A stretch of DNA of 12,007 nucleotides, from positions 1 through 12,007 of the forward strand of contig CAZMKU010000050.1 of assembly GCA_964567085.1 (NCBI GenBank). Direction: 5' to 3'. This document shows, piece by piece, positions 6,150 to 12,007 of the stretch. The notes below the pieces were generated by a model that saw only the letters and a list, made by a program, of their open reading frames with translations, did no database searches and was not told where the DNA came from. The number at the start of each line of letters is the position of its first letter. Position 1 is the first letter of the stretch. The stretch is from SVTX01 sp964567085 (GTDB lineage: Bacteria; Bacillota; Clostridia; Oscillospirales; CAG-272). The position numbers and the translations under genes are program-made.

Positions 6150-7244
6150 TCAATTTCCTCCGGTCGTTTCGTCAGAATTTTCGGTCGTCTCGACATCTTC
6201 GGGTGTCTGCTCGGAGTCGTCCGCCCAGTTTACCTGCGCGTCGCCCTGCCAGCCGTTCGCCCAAAGGGGAGGCTTTTCATCCTCGGAGAAATTAACCGTG
6301 ATGATAAGATTATCGCAGCCCGCAAATGCTCCCGCGGCTATGCGGTTAACGCTTTCGGGCAGAACGATCTCCGTGAGATTCTTGCAATTTTCAAACGCGC
6401 CCGCATCAATGCTGATAACGCCCTCGGGAATAATGACCTTGACCAAATTCTCGCAGTTCGCGAATGCGCCCGCGCCTATCTTGAGCGCGCCCTCGTTTAA
6501 TACGAGAATTTCAAGAGCCTCGCAGTCGCGGAACGCGTCTGTGCCAAGACTTGTAACGGTGGAGGGGATCGAGACGCCCTTGAGCGACGAGCAGCCCGCG
6601 AACGCGCGGTCTCCTATCTTCTGGAGTCCCTCGTTAAGCTCGAGAGTCTCAAGCGATTCGCAGCCGAGGAAGGCGTCCTCGCCGAGATACGTAACGGTTT
6701 CGGGAATTTCTATTTCAGTCAGAGCGGTGCAGCCCGCGAAGGCGCGGTCACCGATGGAGATAAGGCCGTCAAGCAAATAGACCTTCGTGATGCCCGTGCG
6801 ATTGGCGAAAACGTCGTCGCCGATGCCAAGCACCCTCTGATCGTTAAAGTACGCGCCGAGGTATACCTCGCCGTAGAGGTAGGGGTGAGAGCCTATGATC
6901 TCCGTAAAGTTCTGGTTTTCAACGTCGGCATAAATAATGCCTGCGGTGGTCGTATATTCCCAGAGCGCCTTGATGACGACGTTCTTGGTTATATTTTTAT
7001 AAGAGGTGCTCCAGCCGCGCAGATAAGCGCCGTCCTTGACCACGGTGGGGGGAACGGCATCCTGACCTTGTGTAATTCGTTGCTCGAGCGAGCCGCTTAT
7101 AAGCGTGCCTTCGTCGAGGTCAAAGGTTACGGTGTAGGTCTTTTTGCCCTGATAAAAAATCAAAAGCAGCAGTATGCAAACTGCCAAAAACAGTGTTCCA
7201 AAGATAATCAGGATCTTCCATTTTCCGGTGTTTATTTTTTTCAT
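6150..7244 (-). CDS. Membrane-anchored BspA-type leucine-rich repeat protein
   Basis: The product has 364 residues. The short basic N-terminus (MKKINTGKWK) is followed by one hydrophobic helix (about 11-30), giving an N-in anchor with the rest outside. Residues about 36-97 match the Listeria-Bacteroides/InlB-B-type repeat (YTVTFDLDEG, then YLRGWST and ALWEY). About seven to eight leucine-rich units of 23 residues follow (about 141-316), each with the IGDRAFAGCxxLxxIxIP pattern. The C-terminal 45 residues are acidic and Thr-rich, and no LPxTG sorting signal is present. The start is supported by AAGGACAGGA just upstream. BspA-type repeats mediate binding to host or community surfaces; the ligand here is unknown. 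It is co-transcribed with a seven-helix membrane protein that starts two bases after its stop. Confidence 0.85.
   Translation of the reverse strand: MKKINTGKWKILIIFGTLFLAVCILLLLIFYQGKKTYTVTFDLDEGTLISGSLEQRITQGQDAVPPTVVKDGAYLRGWSTSYKNITKNVVIKALWEYTTTAGIIYADVENQNFTEIIGSHPYLYGEVYLGAYFNDQRVLGIGDDVFANRTGITKVYLLDGLISIGDRAFAGCTALTEIEIPETVTYLGEDAFLGCESLETLELNEGLQKIGDRAFAGCSSLKGVSIPSTVTSLGTDAFRDCEALEILVLNEGALKIGAGAFANCENLVKVIIPEGVISIDAGAFENCKNLTEIVLPESVNRIAAGAFAGCDNLIITVNFSEDEKPPLWANGWQGDAQVNWADDSEQTPEDVETTENSDETTGGN
6297..6824 (-). repeat. Tandem 69-bp coding repeats of the leucine-rich protein
   Basis: The region encodes seven to eight 23-residue units sharing a GAFxxC core and alternating IPExV and LNEGL turns. 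The DNA copies are clearly diverged, so recent slippage expansion is unlikely. Confidence 0.75.
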
Positions 7245-7385
7245 ATTCCTGTCCTTTCTTGTGGGTTTCTGTAGGATAGTTATATTTTATCATAAACGAG
7301 TGTGTATTTGGTGAACATTTTGTTAAGGGCAGTCAACTTTTTTGGGTGGCTTTGAGGACGGTCGAGGACGCCGTCTCACGAGAGA

Positions 7386-7661
7386 TTACTCAACCTTAAA
7401 GTTCATAATTTCCATTGTGATTCTTGCTCCAAGACAGAATGCATATATAAATATTTCACGCTCGTTGATGCATGTAAGCTCGGCAAAGCAATCGTCGAAT
7501 TTTTCAAGCACGTCTTTTTGCTCGTCTGTGAGGGTTGCTTGTAGGTTGTCGCGATGGTCGGCGATATATTTCATAAGTTTTTTAGCTTCGGGCGTCGCCT
7601 TTGAGCAATCATCGTTTGGACAAATGTTTCCGTACCATAATTCTTTAAGTATGCTGTTCAT
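7386..7661 (-). CDS. DUF6809-like small protein
   Basis: The product has 91 residues from the ATG at 7661, chosen because AAAGGAG lies six bases upstream. The longer frame starting at 7733 runs through the promoter. The N-terminus (MNSILKELWYGNICPND), a helical middle with EAKKLMKYI and LTDEQKDVLEKFDDC, and the ending FIYAFCLGARITMEIM match my memory of the DUF6809 family, common in Clostridia as MxxILEELYYGNIxP...FxxGFRLGxR. The protein is probably all-helical and cytosolic; no function is known. It is transcribed divergently from an XRE-type repressor, with mirror-image operator-like sites over both promoters, so it is probably repressed by that neighbour. Confidence 0.75.
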   Translation of the reverse strand: MNSILKELWYGNICPNDDCSKATPEAKKLMKYIADHRDNLQATLTDEQKDVLEKFDDCFAELTCINEREIFIYAFCLGARITMEIMNFKVE

Positions 7662-7691
7662 AGTGGGCTCCTTTCGGGAATGATATATGCG

Positions 7692-7714
7692 GTCAAATAT
7701 TAGTATACCATAGT
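7692..7714 (-). promoter_or_regulatory. Operator-like site, left copy
   Basis: Read on the minus strand this 23-bp site matches the site at 7742-7764 in 19 of 23 positions, including an exact 11-bp TAATATTTGAC. It covers the -10 box of the DUF6809-like gene, so a protein bound here would block that promoter. Confidence 0.55.
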
Positions 7715-7730
7715 ATTTTGCAAATGTCAA
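7702..7730 (-). promoter_or_regulatory. Promoter of the DUF6809-like gene
   Basis: On the minus strand the consensus -35 TTGACA (7730-7725) is 17 bp from the -10 TATACT (7707-7702). The start would fall near 7695, leaving a short leader before the ATG at 7661. Confidence 0.75.
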
Positions 7731-7746
7731 CAATTTGTTTTACAAT
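7718..7746 (+). promoter_or_regulatory. Promoter of the XRE regulator gene
   Basis: A -35 box TTGCAA (7718-7723) and a -10 box TACAAT (7741-7746) are separated by 17 bp. Its -35 lies one base from the opposing -35, so the two promoters are back to back. Confidence 0.65.
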
Positions 7747-7764
7747 AGTATTGTAATATTTGAC
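7742..7764 (+). promoter_or_regulatory. Operator-like site, right copy
   Basis: The site begins with the 13-bp palindrome ACAATAGTATTGT (7742-7754) and ends in TAATATTTGAC, the inverted match of 7692-7702. It covers the -10 box and start region of the XRE gene, consistent with autorepression. Confidence 0.55.
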
Positions 7765-7778
7765 ATTGGAGGAGTATG

Positions 7779-8075
7779 ATGTTCATGTTAAGTGAAAATA
7801 TAAGGCTTTTGAGGCAGGCGAAGGGCTTGAGTCAGGTTGACCTCTCTAAAGAATTAGGCGTTACAAAGCAGTGCGTTTCAAATTGGGAGAACGATAACGT
7901 TGTTCCATCAATTGAAATGCTTATAAAGATTGCGGAATATTTTGGAGTTACTACAGATTATTTGCTTGGAAGAACTGAAGCTGTTTGTGTTGATGTTTCG
8001 GGATTAACAAAAAATCAAATTTCTCATATATCGCATATTATAAGTGATTTTAAAGAAATGAACAGTAAACAATAA
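7779..8075 (+). CDS. XRE-family HTH transcriptional repressor
   Basis: The product has 98 residues from the ATG at 7779. Three in-frame ATGs occur (7776, 7779, 7785); GGAGG at 7768-7772 is best spaced for 7779. The helix-turn-helix domain fills about residues 6-62: ENIRLLRQAKGLSQVDLSKELGV (helices 1-2), KQCVSNWENDNVVPSIEMLIKIAEYFGVTTDYLLG (recognition helix onward). The tail (about 63-98) is short and carries no peptidase or sensing domain. It is transcribed divergently from the DUF6809-like gene. The mirror-image sites between them make autoregulation and repression of the neighbour likely. The inducing signal is unknown. A phage-type or mobile-island regulator is possible, but no phage genes are nearby. 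Confidence 0.9.
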   Translation: MFMLSENIRLLRQAKGLSQVDLSKELGVTKQCVSNWENDNVVPSIEMLIKIAEYFGVTTDYLLGRTEAVCVDVSGLTKNQISHISHIISDFKEMNSKQ

Positions 8076-8085
8076 TTTGGTTTTA

Positions 8086-8115
8086 CCCCTCGGGCTGAAA
8101 GCTCGGGGGCTTTTT
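8086..8115 (+). terminator. Rho-independent terminator after the XRE gene
   Basis: CCCCTCGGGC (8086-8095) pairs with GCTCGGGGG (8101-8109) through G-T wobbles around a TGAAA loop and is followed by five Ts (8111-8115). Confidence 0.8.
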
Positions 8116-8127
8116 CTGTCTCTCCCC

Positions 8128-8156
8128 TTGAAAAAGCAGAGAAAATGTGATACAAT
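8128..8156 (+). promoter_or_regulatory. Promoter of the MBL hydrolase and aminopeptidase operon
   Basis: A -35 box TTGAAA (8128-8133) and a -10 box TACAAT (8151-8156) are separated by 17 bp, with a TGn extension at 8148-8150. The start would be near 8163. Confidence 0.7.
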
Positions 8157-8189
8157 GGTGTTGATAACCTCGGAAAGAAGGTAAATTTT

Positions 8190-8858
8190 ATGAAACTCAA
8201 ATTTTTAGGCACGGGCGCGGCGGATTGGTGCTTGGCGCTCCACAAGGGAATTGACGGCGTCCGTCGCAATTCGTCCTTGCTTATTGACGATTGCTTGCTT
8301 GTTGATCCCGGCCCCGACGTTCCCGACGCGTTGGCGGAATTCAACGTTGACTCCAAAGAAATTAAATATATAATCAACTCTCACAAGCACCCCGACCACT
8401 ATAACGAGGAGACTATGAAATTCCTTTCGGGCGCGGAATTTACTGAGCTTTGCGACGGCGAGACAAAGCAGATCGGTAAATATACCGTGCGGGCGGTTCG
8501 CGCAAACCACTCCGCCCCGACGGTGCATTTTCTCATTTCCGACGGCGAGAAGCGTATTTTTTACGGACTTGACGGCGGCTGGCTTATGTTTGAGGAGATT
8601 GAGGCTATAAAGGACGGCGGCGTTGACCTTTTGATTTTCGACGCGACCGTTGGAGATATTCCGGGCGATTATCGAGTTTTCGAGCATAATAATCTCAGTA
8701 TGATCCGTGAGATGAAGCTTTCGCTTGAGGCGCACGTAAAGAGATTTATAATAAGCCATATGGCGAGAACGCTCCACACCTCGCACGACGAGCTTTGCGA
8801 GAATATGAAAAAGCACAATATCGAGGTTGCGTTCGACGGCCTTGAAATCGAGGTTTGA
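8190..8858 (+). CDS. Metallo-beta-lactamase-fold hydrolase, PhnP-like
   Basis: The 222-residue product has the full binuclear metal site: H65-K-H67-P-D69-H70, H107 (ANHSAP), D128 (GLDGG) and H190 (ISHMA). The opening MKLKFLGTGAADW with a later LLIDDCLLVDPGP is typical of the PhnP/RNase Z side of the superfamily, which cleaves phosphodiesters. The exact substrate cannot be told from sequence. There is no signal peptide, so it is cytoplasmic. GAAGG nine bases upstream supports the start. The stop codon is followed after one base by the start of the DmpA-type gene, so the two are translationally coupled; the ribosome binding site of the second lies in the last codons of this one. A cyclic-phosphate or nucleotide phosphodiesterase is my first guess, at low certainty. 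Confidence 0.85.
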   Translation: MKLKFLGTGAADWCLALHKGIDGVRRNSSLLIDDCLLVDPGPDVPDALAEFNVDSKEIKYIINSHKHPDHYNEETMKFLSGAEFTELCDGETKQIGKYTVRAVRANHSAPTVHFLISDGEKRIFYGLDGGWLMFEEIEAIKDGGVDLLIFDATVGDIPGDYRVFEHNNLSMIREMKLSLEAHVKRFIISHMARTLHTSHDELCENMKKHNIEVAFDGLEIEV

Positions 8859-8859
8859 T

Positions 8860-9951
8860 ATGAATTCAAAGCGAATTAGAGATTTTGGAATTACCGTGGG
8901 CAGTCTTCCTTGCGGCGAGAAGAATAAAATAACCGACGTCCACGGCGTTCGCGTTGGGCAGGTTACGATTGATACCGAGACGTCCAAGACGGGTGTTACC
9001 GTTATAATTCCCGCCGATGGCAATCTTCACACAAATCCCGTAATGGCGGCTTGCCACGTTATCAACGGCTTTGGCAAGAGCGCGGGACTTATGCAGATCG
9101 AGGAGCTCGGTACACTTGAGACTCCCATCGCGCTTACGGGTACGCTCAACGTGGGCAAGGTGCGCGATGCGCTCGTTAGCTATACCGTGAATCAATGCGA
9201 GAGTGAGGGCGGCTTTGCGCGCTCGGTAAATCCCATAGTTGGCGAGACGAATGACGGCACGCTGTCCTACGGAGCGGTTCGTCCCACGGGCGAGACAGAG
9301 GTGCTCGAGGCGATAAGAATTGCGAACGACGATTTCGCGGAGGGCGACGTTGGCGCGGGCAAGGGAACCGTTTGTATGGGGCTTAAGGGCGGCATCGGCT
9401 CGGCTTCCCGCGTAATTGAGATCGGTGAGCGGAAATTTACGCTCGGCGCGCTCGTTCAGACGAATTTTGGTAAAATAGAGGACTTCCGAATTGACGGGCT
9501 CAAGGTTGGCGCGGAGGTCATCAAGATGATGGAAGAGGAAAAGGTGCAGGCGATAACGGGGCAGGACGATATCGGCTCGATAATGATAGTTATCGGCACG
9601 GATCTGCCCGTAAGCGAGCTTCAGCTGAAGCGGATTTTGAAGCGCGCTACGGTTGGCTTGGCGCGTACGGGCTCGTATATAGGACACGGCTCGGGCGACG
9701 TTGTTATCGGCTTTACGACCGCTAACCGACGCGGCGGCGATGAGGCAATTCGTCAGATTTCGACAATATCCGACGGACAGATCGACAAGGCGTTCCGCGC
9801 GGTTGCCGAGAGCGTTGAGGAGGCAATTTATAATTCAATGGTGGCGGCGGATAGAGTCGCGGGCTTTAACGGACGTGAGACCGTGACCGTCCGCGCGTTG
9901 AATGAATTTTTGCCCGAGGCGATAGATAAGTGCAGAGTGCAGAGCAGATAA
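8860..9951 (+). CDS. P1/DmpA-family aminopeptidase (S58)
   Basis: The product has 363 residues from the ATG at 8860, with GAGG just upstream. It belongs to the self-cleaving Ntn-type S58 family (DmpA, BapA). These precursors cut themselves before a serine to release an N-terminal nucleophile and then act as aminopeptidase, amidase or esterase. Visible residues are the G239-S240 cleavage site (DDIGSIMIVIGTD), Y137 (SYGAV), N202 (VQTNFG) and S278 (HGSGD). The 38-residue distance from S240 to S278 equals that from S250 to S288 in DmpA. ITDVHGVRVG near the N-terminus is also typical. No signal peptide is seen. The last seven codons (357-363) derive from a palindromic repeat element inserted at 9928. 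The catalytic core is intact, so the enzyme is probably active. Confidence 0.92.
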   Translation: MNSKRIRDFGITVGSLPCGEKNKITDVHGVRVGQVTIDTETSKTGVTVIIPADGNLHTNPVMAACHVINGFGKSAGLMQIEELGTLETPIALTGTLNVGKVRDALVSYTVNQCESEGGFARSVNPIVGETNDGTLSYGAVRPTGETEVLEAIRIANDDFAEGDVGAGKGTVCMGLKGGIGSASRVIEIGERKFTLGALVQTNFGKIEDFRIDGLKVGAEVIKMMEEEKVQAITGQDDIGSIMIVIGTDLPVSELQLKRILKRATVGLARTGSYIGHGSGDVVIGFTTANRRGGDEAIRQISTISDGQIDKAFRAVAESVEEAIYNSMVAADRVAGFNGRETVTVRALNEFLPEAIDKCRVQSR

Positions 9952-10056
9952 AGTGCAGAGTGCGGAGTGCAGAGTTAAAATAAAATGGAGATTTTCGCAT
10001 TTGCGAAAATCATCCATAACTCTGCACTCTTAACTTCTGACTCTGCACTTTTTTTT
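9928..10056. repeat. Palindromic TGCAGAG repeat element, MITE- or REP-like
   Basis: The left side has tandem or overlapping AGTGCAGAG units (9929, 9936, 9952, 9959 with one change, 9966). The right side has the inverted units AACTCTGCACT (10018-10028) and CTCTGCACTT (10041-10050). The centre is a hairpin, GATTTTCGC (9990-9998) and GCGAAAATC (10003-10011), extended by ATGGA/TCCAT with one bulged A. The element carries no gene. It overlaps the last codons and stop of the aminopeptidase gene, and its right end runs into eight Ts. Confidence 0.8.
9966..10056 (+). terminator. Terminator formed by the palindromic element
   Basis: The AGTGCAGAGTT/AACTCTGCACT arms enclose the central hairpin, and an alternative outer pairing uses CTCTGCACTT (10041-10050) directly before the T8 run (10049-10056). 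It is the only terminator-like structure after the aminopeptidase gene. Confidence 0.5.
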
Positions 10057-10065
10057 GCTTTTCCC

Positions 10066-10094
10066 TTTACAAATAAGCATTTCTGTGCTATAAT
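10066..10094 (+). promoter_or_regulatory. Promoter of the GH43-udk operon
   Basis: A -35 box TTTACA (10066-10071) and a -10 box TATAAT (10089-10094) are separated by 17 bp, with a TGn extension at 10086-10088. The leader to the ATG at 10125 is about 25 nt. Confidence 0.75.
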
Positions 10095-10124
10095 ACCCTT
10101 AACGACCCCAAAAGGAGAATTGTT

Positions 10125-11171
10125 ATGGCAAATAATTCTTTCAAGCCAGGTATGCCTTGGTATGATACAGACGGAAACAGAATTCAGGCGCACGCGGGAT
10201 ATATGTTTTATGAAAACGATACGTTTTATTGGTATGGCGAGAATAAAGAAAAATCCCAGTCCGAGTGGGAGCTCTGGCACTGGGGAATAAGACTTTATTC
10301 CTCGAAGGATCTTTATAATTGGCAGAGCGAGGGAATTATCGTTCCGCCCGTGACCGATGATGAGACACATTCGCTTTATTACAACTCCCGACTTGACCGC
10401 CCCCATATTCTTTATAACGAGAAGACGAAGAAATACGTTATGTGGGCAAAGGTTATGACGGGCAGACCCCACGCGCTTGACTACGCGATAATTCTGACCG
10501 CTGACAGCATCAAGGGCCCTTATACTCTGGTGCGCGACCACTATAATCCCAACGGACACGGCTTTGGGGATTTTGAAATAGTCGACGACGGCGACCGCGC
10601 GTACGTTATTTATGAGAAGCCCCATACCGAAATGATAATTTCCCCCTTGACTGAGGATTATATGGGTGTCGAGGAGGGCAATTTCAAGAGCTATTTTAAA
10701 AATGGCTTTCCGCCCTTTATCCGTGAAGCGCCCGCGACCTTCCGCTATAACGGCAAGATATATATGATAACCTCGGGCACGACCGCAAAATTCCCGAACC
10801 CCTCGGAATCGGCGGTTGCCGACGAATATATGGGCGAGTGGACCGTGCAGGGCATAACTCACGTAAACGACGTAAAGCGCACCTCGTTTGATTCCCAGAT
10901 AAGCTGTATCTTCAAGCATCCGAAGAAGGAGGGGCTCTTTATCGCGATGGCTGACCGATGGCTTAACGATATTCCCGAGGATATGCCCCATATCTGCGAT
11001 ATTTTCGAGAGCATTTACGACCCCAACAAGGAAAGCATGCCCTTCAATATGATGGAGGTCACCAAGAAAAACACCTCGGTTGCAGAGTACGTTTGGCTTC
11101 CTATAGAATTTGACGGCGATATGCCTCGCATCCGCTGGTATGACGAATGGAAATGGGAAGATTTTAATTAA
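10125..11171 (+). CDS. GH43-like glycoside hydrolase, exo-beta-1,3-galactanase type
   Basis: The product has 348 residues with no signal peptide, so the enzyme is intracellular. It has the five-bladed beta-propeller look of clan GH-F: repeated short strands such as HAGYMFYENDTFYWYGE (about 23-39), GIRLYSSKDLYNW (54-66), KYVMWAKV, GDFEIVDDGDRAYVIYE (148-164) and GKIYMITSG (210-218). The opening and the R200-E201-AP segment resemble the galactan 1,3-beta-galactosidase branch (GH43_24). In the studied fungal enzyme of that branch a Glu is the acid and a Gln serves in place of the usual Asp base; E201 and Q258 lie at a matching distance here. D91 (LDRPHILYN) stands where I expect a Glu. AAAAGGAG upstream supports the start. 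Substrate is inferred: galactan or arabinogalactan oligosaccharides. It lies 12 bp before udk. Confidence 0.75.
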   Translation: MANNSFKPGMPWYDTDGNRIQAHAGYMFYENDTFYWYGENKEKSQSEWELWHWGIRLYSSKDLYNWQSEGIIVPPVTDDETHSLYYNSRLDRPHILYNEKTKKYVMWAKVMTGRPHALDYAIILTADSIKGPYTLVRDHYNPNGHGFGDFEIVDDGDRAYVIYEKPHTEMIISPLTEDYMGVEEGNFKSYFKNGFPPFIREAPATFRYNGKIYMITSGTTAKFPNPSESAVADEYMGEWTVQGITHVNDVKRTSFDSQISCIFKHPKKEGLFIAMADRWLNDIPEDMPHICDIFESIYDPNKESMPFNMMEVTKKNTSVAEYVWLPIEFDGDMPRIRWYDEWKWEDFN

Positions 11172-11183
11172 GGGGGAAATATT

Positions 11184-11798
11184 GTGTCAACACCCATGTT
11201 AATAGGAATAGCGGGCGGAACGGGCTCGGGAAAATCCACGTTTGCGAACGGACTCAAGGCGCTTTTTCCCGACGAGATAACTATTATTTCTTACGATAAT
11301 TACTACAAGCCGCAGGATCATCTTACGATGGAGGAGAGAATCAAGACGAATTATGACTGCCCCGACGCGCTTGATACCGATCTTCTCGTGAAGCATCTTC
11401 GTACGCTTCTTGCGGGCGAGTGTGTTGACGTGCCGAATTATGATTTCTGTGTCCACACAAGATGCGATAAGCTGACACGCCTTTGCCCGACTCCCGTCAT
11501 TATTATCGACGGAATACTGACGTTCCACGACGAGCGGCTTCGCGAGCTTTTTGATATAAAGATATATGCCGACGCGGATGCCGACGAGAGAATTCTGCGC
11601 CGACTTCGCCGTGACGTAACCGAGCGCGGCCGAGATATCGACGGAGTTATAAATCAGTACGTTAATACCGTTAAGATAATGCACGGCATTTACGTTGAGC
11701 CTACGAAAAAGTACGCCGATATAATCATCAACGGCGGCAAGAATTCCGTCGCGCTTGATGTCGTCGCATCCAGAATCAAGAGAAAATTAGGGAAATAA
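11184..11798 (+). CDS. udk: Uridine kinase
   Basis: The 204-residue product is the usual length for bacterial uridine/cytidine kinase, which phosphorylates uridine and cytidine with ATP or GTP in pyrimidine salvage. The Walker A motif G11-GTGSGKST is at residues 11-19, and the DNYY segment is at 38-41. The hydrophobic strand VIIIDGIL (105-112) is the Walker-B-like position, and ERGRDIDGVINQYVNTVK is the conserved lid region. VEPTKKYADIIINGG closes the family pattern. The usual N-Y/F-D-H-P motif reads N56-Y-D-C59-P, with Cys in place of His. The GTG start is chosen because AGGGGGA lies six to seven bases upstream, whereas the ATG four codons later is too far. It is co-transcribed with the GH43-like gene, with no obvious metabolic link. 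Confidence 0.9.
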   Translation: MSTPMLIGIAGGTGSGKSTFANGLKALFPDEITIISYDNYYKPQDHLTMEERIKTNYDCPDALDTDLLVKHLRTLLAGECVDVPNYDFCVHTRCDKLTRLCPTPVIIIDGILTFHDERLRELFDIKIYADADADERILRRLRRDVTERGRDIDGVINQYVNTVKIMHGIYVEPTKKYADIIINGGKNSVALDVVASRIKRKLGK

Positions 11799-11845
11799 AA
11801 AAAGCAAACACCGCAGATCAAAATTTCTGCGGTGTTTATGATTTA
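11797..11845. terminator. Bidirectional terminator between udk and asnA
   Basis: AAACACCGCAGA (11806-11817) and TCTGCGGTGTTT (11826-11837) form a perfect 12-bp stem with an 8-nt loop. On the minus strand a strong T run follows (complement of 11797-11803). On the plus strand a T-rich but interrupted tract follows. It serves the two convergent genes. Confidence 0.85.
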
Positions 11846-11849
11846 GATT

Positions 11850-12007
11850 TTATAAAAGTCTTATTCCCGCAGCCTTGCAAGCATCAATCGTTTCCTTGTC
11901 CCAGATGCTTGACTGAACCTCGCCGATGTGAGCGCAGCCCATCATAAGCATACAAAGTCTTGACTGACCGATACCGCCGCCGATGGTGAGCGGAAGCTCG
12001 CCGGCGA
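11850..12007 (-). CDS. asnA: Aspartate-ammonia ligase, C-terminal part
   Basis: Only the last 52 codons are in the window; the gene continues past the right edge. The visible part contains GELPLTIGGGIGQSRLCML, the glycine-rich ATP-binding motif 3 of class II synthetase folds as found near the end of AsnA. It continues with IGEVQSSIWDKETIDACKAAGIRLL and a TAA stop. AsnA makes asparagine from aspartate, ammonia and ATP; full proteins have about 330-350 residues. The ending aligns well by eye with bacterial AsnA C-termini. It is convergent with udk and shares its terminator. Confidence 0.9.
   Translation of the reverse strand, partial: AGELPLTIGGGIGQSRLCMLMMGCAHIGEVQSSIWDKETIDACKAAGIRLL

Noticed and set aside
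5991..6780. Plus-strand frames opposite the leucine-rich protein gene
   Set aside because: Their repeating composition mirrors the leucine-rich repeats on the other strand.
8205..9687. Two long minus-strand open frames opposite the MBL hydrolase and aminopeptidase genes
   Set aside because: Antisense frames are common opposite GC-richer coding DNA; the plus-strand genes carry clear family motifs and start signals.
9928..10056. CRISPR array from the tandem TGCAGAG units
   Set aside because: Units are 7-9 bp, overlap each other and have no spacers of regular length; they form a palindrome instead.
9975..10991. A 338-codon minus-strand frame opposite the GH43-like gene
   Set aside because: It runs through the promoter and the palindromic element and has no family resemblance; the plus-strand gene explains the region.

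Overview
The window looks like a low-to-moderate-GC Bacillota genome, most likely a gut-type Clostridia. The evidence is strong AGGAGG-type ribosome binding sites, consensus sigma-A promoters with 16-17 bp spacers, U-tract terminators, and gene content typical of that group: a GH127 arabinofuranosidase with an AraC regulator, a BspA-type leucine-rich protein, a DUF6809-like protein beside an XRE repressor, and AsnA. All identifications come from reading the sequence by eye; no database search was run.

Layout. Bases 1-620 hold no convincing gene: a terminator, a doubtful short ORF, a perfect 12-bp hairpin, and a textbook promoter driving a roughly 72-nt terminated transcript (candidate small RNA). 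Bases 622-2433 (minus) are a cassette of four small genes. The first resembles the C-terminal tip of a polymorphic (RHS-type) toxin with an HExxH motif but no toxin body. Three dissimilar small proteins follow that look like immunity genes. The cassette abuts, and overlaps out of frame, the end of an AraC-family gene. That regulator is transcribed divergently from a GH127 beta-L-arabinofuranosidase, and the two promoters share a palindromic -10 region.

Bases 5353-7244 (minus) are a two-gene envelope operon: a membrane-anchored leucine-rich repeat protein followed by a seven-helix membrane protein. A divergent pair follows, DUF6809-like (minus) and an XRE repressor (plus), with two mirror-image 23-bp operator-like sites covering both -10 boxes.

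On the plus strand a metallo-beta-lactamase-fold hydrolase and a DmpA/P1-type aminopeptidase form an operon. Its end is overwritten by a palindromic TGCAGAG repeat element that supplies the last codons and probably the terminator. A cytoplasmic GH43-like galactanase-type enzyme and a uridine kinase form the next operon. A shared bidirectional terminator separates it from the truncated 3' end of asnA (minus) at the right edge.

Functional themes are intracellular breakdown of plant or arabinogalactan-type oligosaccharides (GH127, GH43), general nucleotide and amino-acid metabolism (udk, asnA), and an accessory contact-toxin immunity island with signs of recombination at its edge.
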